In this document: in pieces, positions 10,481 to 22,145 of the stretch
Numbering within the stretch: position 1 is the stretch's first letter
Layout: each line of letters begins with the position of its first letter
Source: Collybiopsis luxurians FD-317 M1
Lineage: Eukaryota; Basidiomycota; Agaricomycetes; Agaricales; Omphalotaceae
DNA: 64,000 nt
Reading direction: 5' to 3'
Assembly (NCBI GenBank): GCA_000827265.1
Contig: KN834769.1
Coordinates: 648,012-712,011, forward strand
Program-made: the position numbers and the translations under genes
Notes under the pieces: generated by a model
What the model was told of the DNA's origin: nothing
The model's input: only the letters and a program-made list of their open reading frames with translations
Databases searched by the model: none

Positions 10481-12888
10481 GAATCGGAACAAGAACAGGA
10501 AGCAAAATAGATTCTGTCGCCCTTTTCAGCATACTCTCTAAGGACTTTCCAGCCCAGCAAACATCCCGAAGACCCAGCTAGCGGTGCTGCAAACATTTCT
10601 CTCGGTCTGTACGTAGAAACATTGTTTGGGGGCTTCCACAAATGAATCAAATGCATCCGAGTTTGTTGTCTGCGACTTGCCGGTAGAGGCTGGTAACCAG
10701 CGGTAGCCTCAAACGCTTCGATAAGGCTTAAGCAAAATACGTAGTGGCGTTCGCTTTCGGGCTGGTTCTCACGAGCCATCCACGTGTGCGCCTCTCCGTT
10801 CCAGCGTCCTCCGCCGAAGAGTCCTTACTCACCGTAACTCAATTGTAACCTTGATCACCCCGTTTCCACGATGACAATCCGACGTAAGAAAGGGCTTGGA
10901 CATTTTGTGCCGCAGAAACCAAGTCAAAATTTTGGATGTTCCTTCCTGTTATGTATATTCAGTCAGACCCTCGAATTCTCCGTGGCGTGGACATTCACTG
11001 TACAAAAGCTTGGCAAAGGTTTATACTTGGGCTAAGAGGCGAGAAGACTCTTCTCGAGTAGACATTCGAGTGGATACACCTCTATGCAGTTTCAATGATT
11101 TGAACTTCTCGACAATCCGTGCTTCCAACAGAGGATTATCGCTTTGGTTGAATGCGTCGGCCGCGCGCTTCGGACCTAGCCTCCCGAGGAGTTCAAGGAC
11201 ACCGTTCGCAATAGGATAGGTGCCTCCGCCTCTTTTCTGTGCTCGAATTTATCCGTCACAACAATATTTGCATCGAGAGGTACGTTACCTCCATGGCCTA
11301 AGTATACTACTTTTTTGATTTTGATTTTTTTTGTTTTTTGATACTCTGTTCCCTGTTTCGATAGCATTAAGAAATGAAAATTTGCCAGGGGTAAACGAGT
11401 CAATGTTTTTAGAAAATAGAGATTTTTGATTACGTATGGTACGAAAAGCTGATGAGCTCTGAATATTCGCGGGGATCTCAAATCTCGCTTGTTTGGTCAG
11501 AGTCGTAAGTTTATTGTTGTTGCTAAGACTGCTCAGATCATAGTGGTACCCCTGCGATAGCAACTGCGGAGATTATTACAGCAAAAGTTCGAAGGTGGGG
11601 GTCAGCCCGCCTCAAGCGTATGGTCAGAGGTTCCGGCTATTCTTTTCCCAACGTTCTCCTGACCTCATTTTTCGCTAGTTTTTGATCATTCTATGATTCT
11701 TTAGTACACTACAATGTCCAGCCAGGAATTCCAGCGGCTGTTGGGTGGGACGAAGACCTCTTCAAAATCCATGCCAAGGTTGAGCAGTAACCGAGCATTC
11801 AATATTCAAATGTTACCAATTTTTCTTGAGCTGATCCTCATACTGATTCCAGGATATTTCTTTGGTCTAAGCGATAACCTTTACTCTCCTGTTTCAGAAA
11901 AAGCACCCTATCGACGTGCATCCCTCAACGTAAGTCCTCCGTGCCGTGCCTGTGGCTCTGACCGAACCCGCCCCCCTTCATATTCCGAATCGTCGGTTGG
12001 TGTTGGCTATGACCTACTACCAAAACAGGTCACGGAGAAGATATCTCCTACAGGCTGCGATATCGGTGCCTCCAATGTGTTTCATACTTCGACCTAGGAC
12101 TAAAGATCCAGTTCATATGGTCAATTTTCATGCGCATTTTGAGACCGCAGCCGTGTCGCTACCGAAGTTGTATCGAACTAATGCCATAGAGCACTTCCGC
12201 TTAATGATAAAGGGCCCAAGATATCAGCCTAGTTTATTCCAACTCAGCCGCATATCCTCTCGTCCTCTCTCACTTCAGATGTCAAAGCCATTGATATGAT
12301 GATGTCAGATCTTGGCATTGAGATCCGCCAAGGCCCACTTTGCGAGCCTACTATGTTTGCATGCGCACGGATTCTCTAGCCTCGAGATTCGGCAGTTTGG
12401 ATTCAATACGGAATGATTGGGATGATTGACAGCCTATGAAAGCCTGTGAAGTAGAGAAAAGCTACTACGAGTTCCAAAACGGATCAACCGAGTCAGGTAC
12501 CAAAGAATACCAACTGAATGGGACCGGAGGGTAACTCTCTGGTTGTAATACTCCGGCGCATTTAAACTTCAGAGGTCAATGTAGCCTGAGCACGGCGTTT
12601 AAAATTTTTGCCTCTGACTGAGTAATCGTGATGTCCGTACGCATAGGAGGTCGCACGAGCTCTGGCGGCTTGGGGCCAATCTGTCAATTGTCTACATAGC
12701 GAATTAACTCGACATCGTAACATCTCGCCTCATATCTACCGCGAAAGTGATGCACTGTTGAGTTTCAGAAAGAAACACGACAATATTCAGGTTTTTCATC
12801 GTACATAAATGGGGATTCATGCGTCAAAGCCGGTTACCAGAAGCAAAAGTTGTACAACAGTTTCGCGTTTCAAAATTGCCAAAATCCT
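10481..12888. other. Gene-poor stretch, nothing firmly recognised
   Basis: The longest open frames are 10414-10779 (minus, 121 codons) and 11714-12097 (plus, 127 codons). Neither shows a domain I know. The 11714 frame has a hydrophobic run near residues 32-52 and then low-complexity sequence. I regard the stretch as decayed or intergenic. Confidence 0.35.
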
Positions 12889-13405
12889 CCGCGCGCCTGG
12901 GATGACCCTCCGACTGTATTTTTTTATTACTTCTTCTTGACCGCAATTTCCATGCTTGTGGTTTCCGCGCGCCTGAAAGATTTGGGGTGACCCTCCGACT
13001 TTATTTTTTCATTACTTCTTCCATGCTTGTGGTTTTCGCGCGCCTGAAAGATTTGATATGACCCTCCGACTTTGTTTTTTCATTACTTCTTCCATGCTTG
13101 CGGTTTCCACGTGCCTGAAAGATCTGACATGACCCTCCGACTTTATTTTTTCATTACTTCTTGCATGCTTGTGGTTTCCGCGCGCCTGAAAGATCTGGGA
13201 TGACCCTCCGACTTTATTTTTTCATTACTTCCTCTTGACCGCCATTGCCATGCTTACCGCTTCCGCGCACCTGAAAGATTTGGGATGATCCTCCGACTTT
13301 ATTTTTTCATTACTTCTTCTTGACCACAATTGTCATGCTTGCGGTTTCTGCGTGCCTGAAAGATTTGGGATGATCCTCCAACTTTATTTTTTCATTATAA
13401 TACTT
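12889..13405 (+). repeat. Seven tandem units of about 70-85 bp upstream of a zinc-finger gene
   Basis: Units share 'gcctgaaagat', 'gaccctccgactttat', 'ttttcattacttctt' and 'catgcttg.ggtttcc'. They begin near 12889, 12967, 13037, 13109, 13181, 13266 and 13351. A single unit of the same family lies at about 33218-33290, in front of the Zn2Cys6 gene. The array stands 80-600 bp upstream of a TATA box and may hold repeated protein-binding sites. Confidence 0.85.
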
Positions 13406-13419
13406 CTTGATTATTTTCC

Positions 13420-13530
13420 ATGTCTGGAATATATTAGATCTTTCCTCTGATCTCTAATTTCCGCCTCAAAAAACTGTCACAATAGTATATAAGCACGTCT
13501 GCGTGGATTACATGACTTCTAGTAGCATCC
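13420..13530 (+). promoter_or_regulatory. Core promoter of the plus-strand zinc-finger gene
   Basis: A TATA box (TATATAAG, 13486-13493) sits in 'gacaatagtatataag'-type sequence that is nearly identical at 33368-33383. The similarity extends from 'ttagatc' about 60 bp upstream to an ATG at 13512 followed by CTTCTAGTAG, matching the start of the gene at 33459. The downstream gene here probably uses the ATG at 13618 or a spliced leader from 13512. Confidence 0.65.
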
Positions 13531-13617
13531 AGTTAAGTACTACCTCTCGTTCGAAGTTATCTGCGCTGTGCACTGGATTGGTATAATCCCTCACCGCTTG
13601 TGAACAATTGCACAAGA

Positions 13618-14989
13618 ATGAATGATCCACAACTGCTTCATGTTCGATCTCTTCCTTGTCCGTCCTTTGGCGAAACCGGCTCTGAAAGATTCGGCCACTC
13701 GAGCCAGCCCTACCAAGCACCACACCTGGGTTCGCAAGGCGGTGGATTCGACATTTCTTCGGAATCAGAAGCTCCCCATCATGTTAATTTACGCGTTCAG
13801 AATTCGACACTGTATGATCCAGGAGCATGTAAGTGTTCGGGATCGGGACAATTTCTGCACCTCTTCTGACCTCTTCCATTCCACCGTTGAAGTTTATCCC
13901 GCCAGCCCCAATAGCACTGGACAATACTATGATGGCGTACAAGGCCTCTGGCCGAGCAATGTGGTTGTGCCGGAGATGAATTTGCGCCAGTTGAATATTG
14001 ATACCTATTCGCAAGCCAGTTACAGGTATGGCGAGCAAGGTCGAATCATTCCGAAACCACCTGCTCAAGTCTTATACACAGAGCTGACCTACATCCCTAC
14101 TACCTGCCTGTCAACCAATCGGCCATCCAGGACATGGCCCTGAGAATGAACATGTCTACGCAGGTTTCAGGAAATGCCCAGCTGCCTCCTGCTCATTTCC
14201 ATCTGCCATTTTTCGATGATCGTGAGTGCTACTGCCCCTACGACCCACCTCAGGATGAGGGAGATATATCCTTATCTGACTGCAAATTGTTGGCCAGGCC
14301 GCAACTACCAAGGCACAGCTGGTTCCAGCTGGTCGTCACCTCCCCAGCAGGCTTACCAATCTGCCATCGAGAGTGCGTTAATGCAGAAGGAAACTCATAT
14401 ACAAAAGGCAATCGGGTATACTCAACCATCTTCTGCCCATCATGCTCTTGAGAAGTTCTCTGCAAGATCTCGAAGCAGCATTTGTAGATTGCTCAAAGAC
14501 GATGGTACCGAATGTGAATTTTTAATGAACGAGCACAACGTCGACGTGCATTTACGTGGTCATCTTCCTAAAGCTAGAAGTGACAACAAAAGAGTATTTC
14601 GAGTGTCTTGTATGTGGAAGCTGGAAACTGGCAAACAATGTGGATCGGCCTTTAACGATGCCAGAGTGCTCTTCCGGCACATTCACACGCACCATGAAAT
14701 CAAAGTTATCTGTCCATATCCTCTATGCGAGAAGCACCTCAGCAGAGGGAGGCAGGACATTATTTGGCGCCACTTGGAAAATGTTCATGGGCTTCCTAAG
14801 CATCCAAGGCGCAAGACGGTGAGGCAATTTTATGATGACAGGTTTTCCTTGGGGTATTATAAGAAGCAACCGCTTACTTGGGAGGATATCCGAGATTCGT
14901 ATGGGGAGAATTCGAAGGAGTGGAGAGACATCGAGAGGGAGATTGAGGGAAAGCTGAGCGCGGGCACAAATGTTTATATCAGGAATTGA
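13618..14989 (+). CDS. C2H2-like zinc-finger protein, possibly frameshifted
   Basis: This gene is a paralogue of the minus-strand gene at 18.3-19.6 kb. Exon 1 runs from ATG 13618 to about 13828 (donor GTAAGT). Exon 2 is near 13887-14026, and the main exon runs from about 14134 to the stop at 14989. The C-terminal half carries three Cys/His clusters: ICRLLKDDGTEC with downstream His residues; CMWKLETGKQCGSAFNDA followed by FRHIHTHH; and CPYPLCEKH followed by HLENVHGL. A basic segment (KHPRRKTVR) follows. Such proteins are likely DNA- or RNA-binding nuclear proteins, but the target is unknown. Between about 14260 and 14340 the frame that aligns with the paralogue changes, so there is either a small intron or a frameshift. 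ATG 13512 could be an upstream non-coding or leader exon. Confidence 0.55.
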
Positions 14990-15249
14990 CATAACTGCAT
15001 TTCGAAAATAATCCCTTTCACATGGGTACTTTATGGATCGGACTTTGCCTAGTATAAGGTATATTCTATCCTATCTATGAAATAATAAACATATTACCAT
15101 GCAATCGTTTTGATATCCAACCTACAGTCCCCGATTGCAAATTTTTTGCCACTCAGAATCGAAGAAACGAAAACATTACTAGTTAGTTGCAATTAGTCGG
15201 TCCAGAAACCGTACGACAACAGTTTACTTTGCATTTCGGTGACATTTAC
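14990..15249. other. Short spacer after the zinc-finger gene
   Basis: No feature is seen apart from an AT-rich stretch near 15080-15100 that could serve as 3' untranslated sequence. Confidence 0.4.
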
Positions 15250-17646
15250 GAGGGCCGCGTTTCGTACAGACAGCTTTGATCGGTGAGATATTGCCAGAAG
15301 GGGAAAGGCTATGCGCTGAGTTCCCGCGACTTTGGCCATCGACATTGGACATTGACGTGCGTCACTATGATTTTAAAGATGTACTAGATCTTCTCTCTTT
15401 CTTTCCTCTAAGTACCTTTATCGTGCAATCTCTCAGCTTTATCTCGATATATGTCTTTATCGTGGTAACAATCAGCTTCATCCAAACTGAATTCGCTGAA
15501 GACGTACATCACGCCCAAGCTAAAGGAATGTGAGATAGACTGGAAGAATTGGGCAGTTAGGTGGACAGCGCAGCATTTGAGCCATAATGCTGAAATCTTT
15601 CTCGGCACGTATCGGCGAATGGATGACCCTAAGAGTGAGTCGTTTCTTTTCATGGAAATATCTTTCTATCTATCCATCTAACTAACCCAACGACTTTCGT
15701 ATAGCCTGAGGTTCCACTGGACTACCCAAGCTCAGCTCTATATCTAAGCCCACCGAAGACCTTTTCCTGGCAAACCTCCTTCGATCAGAGGATATTCCTC
15801 AAAATAACTCGTTCGCAAACTATGCGGAAGGGGGTGAAGTGGGCTGAGATGAATAAACATTACACCGTACGTTGTTTCTTGATGGGTCCTTCCGATTGCG
15901 ACCCTAGTCAATCACCCAGGTCCTATGGCAGCCCAATCGAGTGTTTTGGCAGAGCTCTTTCCAGAATGATTAGGACGATGGGTTTTTTTGTCGTCAATAT
16001 CTGACTTCATTTGCGTCTCGTTTGAAGCCAGCCGCAGCAACAACCTTCATCAATCGTCCTTTCATTGCTGCCCTCGAAGAGCCTATGACATCCTCCTCGC
16101 TCTTTGCTCTACCTTTCCTCAGAAGTCTCAGTCTAATTGTATTGAGATTCGCTTCTTCGTCCGAAACTTGCAGGAAGTCACCACACTCGCAATGTCAGAA
16201 TGGTATCGAGAACTGAAGAGCAGGAGTGAAGGATTTGTTATGTGGTACGTAACACATCTCATGCGTATTGCCCAAAAATTCACTGACACTCGACAGTGGT
16301 TTGGCCAAACAGTCAAATACTCCATTCCAATCCCTCTGAGACTTTCTCAAAATCGCGGATTTCCCCAAAGGATCTCAGGCTCCATTCATATACATACAAA
16401 TGCATCATATTCGGTCTTTCTCTGGGCTTTTCCATGGTCATCACCTTTTGCCTGCCTCACCGACACCAGTGGAGTGCTGCTCTGAGCTCAATGGATCCGG
16501 CAGACCCGGATGACGCTACAGCTTACATCCCGCAATCAACTGAAGAATAGACGAACAAGAAGTACGATTAGGATACGAGGGAGAGGTCGGGGGTGCAGGA
16601 GATGTCAGATGCATCTCGGGAGGCCAAGTCTTTTCTTGTGAAACACACGGGGGAGGCAGGGATTTTGAGGTTTATGCGGAGCTGGCGGGGGAGCGACCTG
16701 AGCAGGTGTTGGCAATATTTATAAGGGATGTAGGGATGGACGATCCGGGTGGAGCCTTTGCCGGATCCGACTGGGTCTCGATCTGGGTATTTTGGAAATC
16801 AGGCTCTGCTACCGCCGTCTCTTGACGCTGGCTTTTCTGACGGAGTGGGAAGGGCAGCGAAAACGTCGAGATGTGCTTCGCCTAGTCTTGACTTGAATCT
16901 TGACGGCCTTGTTCCTCCTCATTCTCCATTTGCGACTTCGAGCCGACAAAGCACCCCTACTTCCTCCCGAAACCCCGCAGCACTCAATACTACATATGAC
17001 ACATACACCGAGAAGAATGCCGAGGACCCCAAATAGTGCGATATTTAGCCTCCCAGATAGGATTCCGCCTAAACCGAAATCAGCGTCGATCTCGTCTGTG
17101 TCGTCTATTTCTTCAGACTTCTCTGGTAGTACCCATAGTTCTGGCCATAGAAGGAGCATTGGTGGCGATTTCGGGACGAAACTCACGACGGAACCCGAGT
17201 CGTTACTCGGCCCTACACCTTCCTCTACCTCTACTCTTGGACCTGCGCGGACAGCGCCTGTGACGCCCATGACATCTATGACACCTCGGACACCCTGGAC
17301 AGCGCACTCCAATGCCTCCCTCACCTCCCTGAAATCGCTCAAATTCGCCACTTCCGCATCGATTTCTTTTTTAGGCTCTACTCTCGGAGCCCGACTCAAT
17401 CTGAACCTGACAACCGGGCCTGGAAATGAAACAGATTCCGAACGCCTGCAACGACTAGCGCGCCAGGAGGCCATTCGTCAGTAAAAGGCGGAGGAGAAGG
17501 CTCAGGTGAATAGGGAGAGGAAGAGGGCGGTGTTGCAGACGAGGGTGTATACGGCACAGGAGAGTCTCCCGAGGAGGATTGTGTTTAGGGTGTTTAGGAA
17601 TCCGAAGGAGTGTTATGAGGGTTGTGTGAGGATTGGTGTTTTGTGA
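15250..17646 (+). pseudogene. APP1-like phosphatidate phosphatase, broken copy 3
   Basis: This copy lies in the same orientation as 8.2-10.5 kb and inverted relative to 0.26-2.0 kb. An N-terminal piece ends 'RMDDPK' at a GTGAGT donor near 15635, and a TATAG acceptor precedes 'PEVPLDYPSS' near 15707. The catalytic segment near 16130-16230 reads FVRNLQEVTTLAMSEWYREL, but the DxDxT motif that should precede it is absent. Near 16625-16730 the 'GDTGE.D.EVY.ELA..RPEQVLAIFIRD' segment can be traced, broken by shifts. The tail from 16900 is open to 17484, where CAG-to-TAG-like sequence stops it (RQEAIRQ*KAEEKAQ). It then continues to VRIGVL and a stop at 17646. It is clearly a pseudogene. Confidence 0.65.
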
Positions 17647-17900
17647 GGAGGCGAGGGGATTGGTGTGATATGGGCGGAGATGCGAGGCAAGGAAAGGAAC
17701 TCGGTTTTGCATAGGGACTGCCCGTGGTAGGCTATGATATTCTGGTCTTTTATCGGATTCGCGCGCATTTTTGAGCTTTAGTGGTTTATTATTATTATCG
17801 TTAGCATGTACTACTCACGATGTAAGATTTTAGATGATACTGTATTACTTGCAACGCGAATGAGCTCGCAGTCAAGTTCGAAGTACACCGGTAGGTTTTC
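17080..17900. repeat. Right arm of the inverted repeat with 1-830
   Basis: This stretch is the reverse complement of the left window end, covering the APP1-like tail and about 250 bp of 3' flank. A break in similarity is visible at about 17900, so the duplication end may be near there. Confidence 0.8.
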
Positions 17901-18280
17901 AGCCGTATCGGTAGTTCGATAATTCAGCGTCCACGTCGCGAGTACAGAGGGTGTTAAAAAACTAGGGAGATGAACGGACTGATACGCCCGGGTCCAACAT
18001 CGATGAACGCCAGCCTTTGATTAGTCGGACGCCGGCGTATTAATTATCCCATCCGGCAGTATTTTCAGGCGGGTCAAAGCTGTCCTTACAAGCGAAAGGC
18101 AAAGTAATAGATTGGTTCCGTTTTTTACACTCATTCAGTATCTGGATGGGCTGAACAAAATTCTCCTTCAATGCTGATACCACTGGATAGGAAAAGCTAG
18201 TACAATACAGTATTCTCTATGTTGCATTATATAAAACGAACTGGTCATTTAATTTAGTTCAAGAATTCTCGAACTTAAGA
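17901..18280. other. Convergent spacer between pseudogene and zinc-finger gene
   Basis: At 18010-18100 there is a short inverted match to the 5' flank of the APP1-like copies ('gggtcaaagctgtcct' versus 'ggacagctttgaccc' near 8215). No gene is seen. Confidence 0.45.
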
Positions 18281-19569
18281 CTATATAGGATTATGCCAGT
18301 TTCCAGTAGAGGAATTTCTACCTACATCGAGCTCTTTTTGAATCTTCATCTCTATTTCTGTCCACTCATCTGAGTCCCCTCCATACAAATCCCGGATATT
18401 GTCCCAAGTAAGTGGCTCCCTTTTAGGATATCCTGAAGAAATCCTCTCACCATTCAGATTCCTCTCCGACTTACGCCTCGGGTGTTTAGGAAGTCTATGA
18501 ATCCTTTCCATGTGGTTTAAAATGACATCCTGCCTCCCTCGGCTGAGGTGTTCCTCACATAAGGGATATGGGCAGACGACTTTGATTTTATGATGAGTGT
18601 GAACGTGCCGAAAGAGCACTTTGGCATCTTTACATAGCTGCCCGCATTGTTTCCCAGTTTCCAACTTCCACCAACAAAGCGTTCGCGGGATCCTTTCATT
18701 TTTACTTTGAACTTTGGGAAGATGGCCATATATATGGCTGTCAACATTTTCCTCGTTCATAACAAACCCGCATTCAGTACCATCATCTTTGGAAAATCTA
18801 CAAATGCCGCCTGGGATCTGCTGAGATATGGTAAGGTACTCCTCACGAGCATCATGTGCAGGTGGTATTTGCCTTACACGCTGCACACTAGCCGCTGGAG
18901 CAATTTTGGAAGGGCGTAGATATTGTTTATGAGAACTGTATTCTGGGTTGACATGGTCGCGACGGGAGAGCATCCGGGACAAAGGCGTGTCTCTCTCACG
19001 CTGAGGTGGGTCGTAGAAAGGGTAAATCCCAATCTTGTCAAAGGCTGGGAGATGGATATAAGCAGGAGACAGCTGAGGATTGCCGAAATCCTGCATAGGC
19101 ATGTTCATCCTCATGGACATGTCCTGGATGACTGGTTGGTAGACAGACGGGTAGTAGGGACATAGGCCAGTTCTATACACAGGAGCTGAATAGGTAGTCT
19201 CAAAACTGACTCAACATTGTCCGCCGTACCTGTAAGTTTCTTGTGAATCTAGCGCACCAATGTTATGTGGCCACTGTTCTTGTGTACCGTTGAAGTGCTG
19301 TTCCATGGGATGATCGGTGCTTCCGAGATACACTTTAACACCAGAATAAAAGAGTCAGGAAAACGACAAAAGAGGCCTATTCACAGATGCTTACACCCTT
19401 CCGATACATATTGTGTCGAGCTTTGGGCATGTAAATCAACTTGATTGGGTGGAGGAGCCCCGAGTTCTGCGAAGATATCGACTCCGATCGGAAACGGCTG
19501 TTGAAATTGATAGGAATGATTCAAATGGCTAGCATTACTATCGAGGCTGCATGATACAACAGAACCCAA
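18281..19569 (-). CDS. C2H2-like zinc-finger protein (paralogue)
   Basis: The main exon is open from 19180 to 18281 (299 codons). It begins with a Tyr/Pro/Met-rich region (MRMNMPMQDFGNPQLSPAY). Three Cys/His clusters follow: ICRFSKDDGTECGFVMNEEN with SHIYGH; CWWKLETGKQC with FRHVHTHH; and CPYPLCEEHLSRG with NHMERIH. The basic KHPRRKSER segment comes last. Upstream exons near 19340-19246 (VKVYLGSTDHPMEQHFNG) and 19569-19385 (GVDIFAELGAPPPNQVDLHA) align with exons 2 and 1 of the plus-strand paralogue at 13.6 kb. The start codon is uncertain because no ATG lies in frame at the head of the first exon, so a short leader exon is likely. It is the better preserved of the two copies and probably nuclear. 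Confidence 0.6.
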
Positions 19570-20836
19570 ACAACGGGCAGTAAGTAGCGAGTCGTTAGAT
19601 TGTGTAAAACAAAAAACTTACAATTCATAGTCAACAATGAAGTGCGGAACAACCGGGAAATTTCCGGCAGGAGACTGGCTATTGCATGGGTTTGGGTCGT
19701 TCATAGTCATGTCCTTGCTTAGATTGCAAGTAATCGCTCAGTATTGCAAACAGCGAGTATACGAAGGAGAGGATTGCAGATTGAAAGAGGTATCTGCGGT
19801 TATCCCTTGCCAGGTAATCTTCACAACCACCTGTATTTATAAGTAACGGGTAAAGCTTTCGCGAGAAAGAATTTAGAAAACAGATCTCGATCTTGATCTT
19901 CAAAAAATGCAAGTCCTCAGGAACTTACGCATTCATTTCATAATGGGGTAGGTCGGGCAAACATACGGCATGCCGAGAATTGGGTCTCTATTGTGAAGAA
20001 CTCAAAAATTGAAAGAAGAAAAAAAAACAGGAGTTCGAGTGCACCGTAAAAGTGGTTTACCAATAGGAAATCCTGGTGAAATCCAACCGGGAATCAAGCA
20101 TTTGCATTTTGACGCGATGTATCTTTAAGATGCGCCCAAGGCTGCGAAGATAGGACCAGGACCCCAGTCACTAAATGACATTCGAGCCGAACAAGCGCTA
20201 GACTTAAGTATCAACAGCAATCCATTCGAATTCCACTTTGTAGCAAACCCGACACACGATTCTGATACGCCTCTGCGCTGCTTATCACCTCTTGACGGCA
20301 TTATAGCGGGATATACGTTCTCCTGGTCTGAGAAATAACTCTCCTTTGCAAGTAGCACGTCAACAACAGCTTTAAAAAAATTGATGAAAATGTATAACTT
20401 TGCAGTATCCGGCCGACCACAGCCTTAAGAAGCCAGTTTCCGTTCACCTTAGGAACGAATTGGCCAGACTGAGCCAACGTTAGTTCTATTGGCCTGAGAT
20501 GAATTCAGATAACGCCGTATCAGGCCAGACACAAGACTGATGACATCGATTCGCCGCGGCAGTTTCGTTATACTTCCCTGAAATGTATATATATCGCTGA
20601 ACTGTAAAAGCTAGTGGTTCTGCTACTATATGGGGGCGCCTGAATATGCGTGGGCCAAGTCATGCATGCCTGACAGGGCGAATATAAATTGCTTCTCCAA
20701 AGCTCTTTTACATCGTGTGAACAACACTGGAATGTGGCACTCTTTCCCTTTGGCGATGACTTCAGCTCTACACGGGCCGGGTCCTGCGCGAGGAAACGAA
20801 ACCAAGCATGTCTACGTAGCCATAATAAACGACAGC
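19570..20836. other. Intergenic, no gene recognised
   Basis: Open frames here are all under 91 codons and carry no domain signal. The 5' region of the zinc-finger gene and the 3' flank of RPF2 fall here. Confidence 0.4.
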
Positions 20837-22145
20837 TCATGACAACCTTCGTTTCTTCTTGGTTCCCGTATCCTCCTCCTCATCACCATCATCCCCATCC
20901 CCATCTCCTTCATCAAACATCCCCTTCTTCAGCCCCTTCATCTTCCTCGTCTGCAACTTGCCCAAATCCTGCTTACCCACATGCACCCTTCCACGCAAAT
21001 CACCCATCTCATCCACCTCCAAATTCTTCTTCTCCTTCCGCTTCTTCCCCAACCCAGACTCGACATCTGCCTTTTTAACTTTGGGTCTTTTCATAGCCTG
21101 TTTCAACAGTTCTGGATCGGGATTCGTGTGACGACGTAGTACGAGGTCGATGGATGGGCCCATGGGAGTTAGATCCACTCGAGGCGAACGCGATGAACCC
21201 GAAGAGCCGGACGAGGAAGAAGATAGACGGGTAACATATGTTCGGATGTGAATTTTCGGTAATGCGGTCGGTGGATTGGAGGTCGAATCCGTAGCATTGT
21301 TGAGGCTCGGGGGAGTAGGAGCGACAGATACGCTTATGACACATTCCCCTTCCAGTCCTTTCAGGCTCAGTCCTCCTTTACCCCCGTCTTCAGTCGTGAT
21401 AGACGCAGAGCCCGTGAAGAAAGACATGAGCATCGATTTGACTTGCACGTACCTCGGATGTGTTGTGAAGAGTTCCGAGGCAAAGTGCAGGAGAGGCGGA
21501 TGGCCTGGAGTTGATTTTGGACCCTACAGGAAATGATTAGACTCTGAAAACGCCCTTTCTTAACCTGTGATTTGACATACTTTTATCTGGTCAATACCCA
21601 CCCATCCTTCTACACCAGCTTCTACGATATCCAGTACTTTTCCGTCGTATATACGTACAAACGTTAAATTATTCGGCCGCTTTTTAGAGGTCTGTGATAG
21701 CACGAAAAGAGATGCATCGTTTTTCGACGCCCAAAATTCCAAGGATGACAGTGAGGATTCGGCTACTTTTGATGATGAGGATGAGGATGAGGAGGCGTCC
21801 ACTGAGTCGAGAGGATGGATATCATTCTTTTTCGAGAACGATATGGCAGAGGGCTTTTTTAATATCATCTGTATCGACGTCCAATTTGCGTTAGAAAGAA
21901 AATATCAGCCTTTGAAGACCACAGACGAACCAAATCTTTCATGACCCCATTCAACACTTCTCCAGTTTTGGTACCCTTTACAAAAATCGCCACCCGCTCA
22001 TCTTCAATTTCCTTTGGTTCTCGAGCATCCAAGGCACGTTTCGACCGTGCATTTTTTGGTTTTCTGTTTATAAGGCGAAAGAAAAAAAAGTTAAGATTCG
22101 GCAGACAGGAGCAAATTACAGCAAATCATACACTGTACGTAGCAT
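20837..22145 (-). CDS. RPF2: Ribosome production factor 2 (Brix-domain 60S assembly factor)
   Basis: Rpf2 acts with Rrs1 in the nucleolus to load the 5S RNP onto pre-60S ribosomes. Four exons fit: 22145-22132 (14 nt), 22063-21931, 21868-21581 and 21523-20837, totalling 374 codons including the stop. The start reads MLRTVKPKNARSKRALDARE, typical of the family. The Brix region follows: VAIFVKGTKTGEVLNGVMKD, then LKKPSAISFSKKND, SLEFWASKNDASLFVL, KKRPNNLTFVRIYDGKVLD and ELFTTHPRYVQVKSMLMSFF. The last 70 residues are lysine-rich with an acidic run and KKKRRLS at the end, fitting a nucleolar protein. Each intron has GT-AG ends and a clear branch site (CTTAAC in intron 1, TCTAAT in intron 3). Serine runs in the middle are lineage-specific insertions. 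The identification is firm. Confidence 0.93.

Noticed and set aside
11714..12299. Possible gene with a hydrophobic segment
   Set aside because: Two overlapping frames occur, with no domain and no consistent splice path, so I could not support a call.
16809..17474. 221-codon minus-strand frame
   Set aside because: It is antisense to the APP1-like tail and reflects the Ser/Arg codon bias of that tail.
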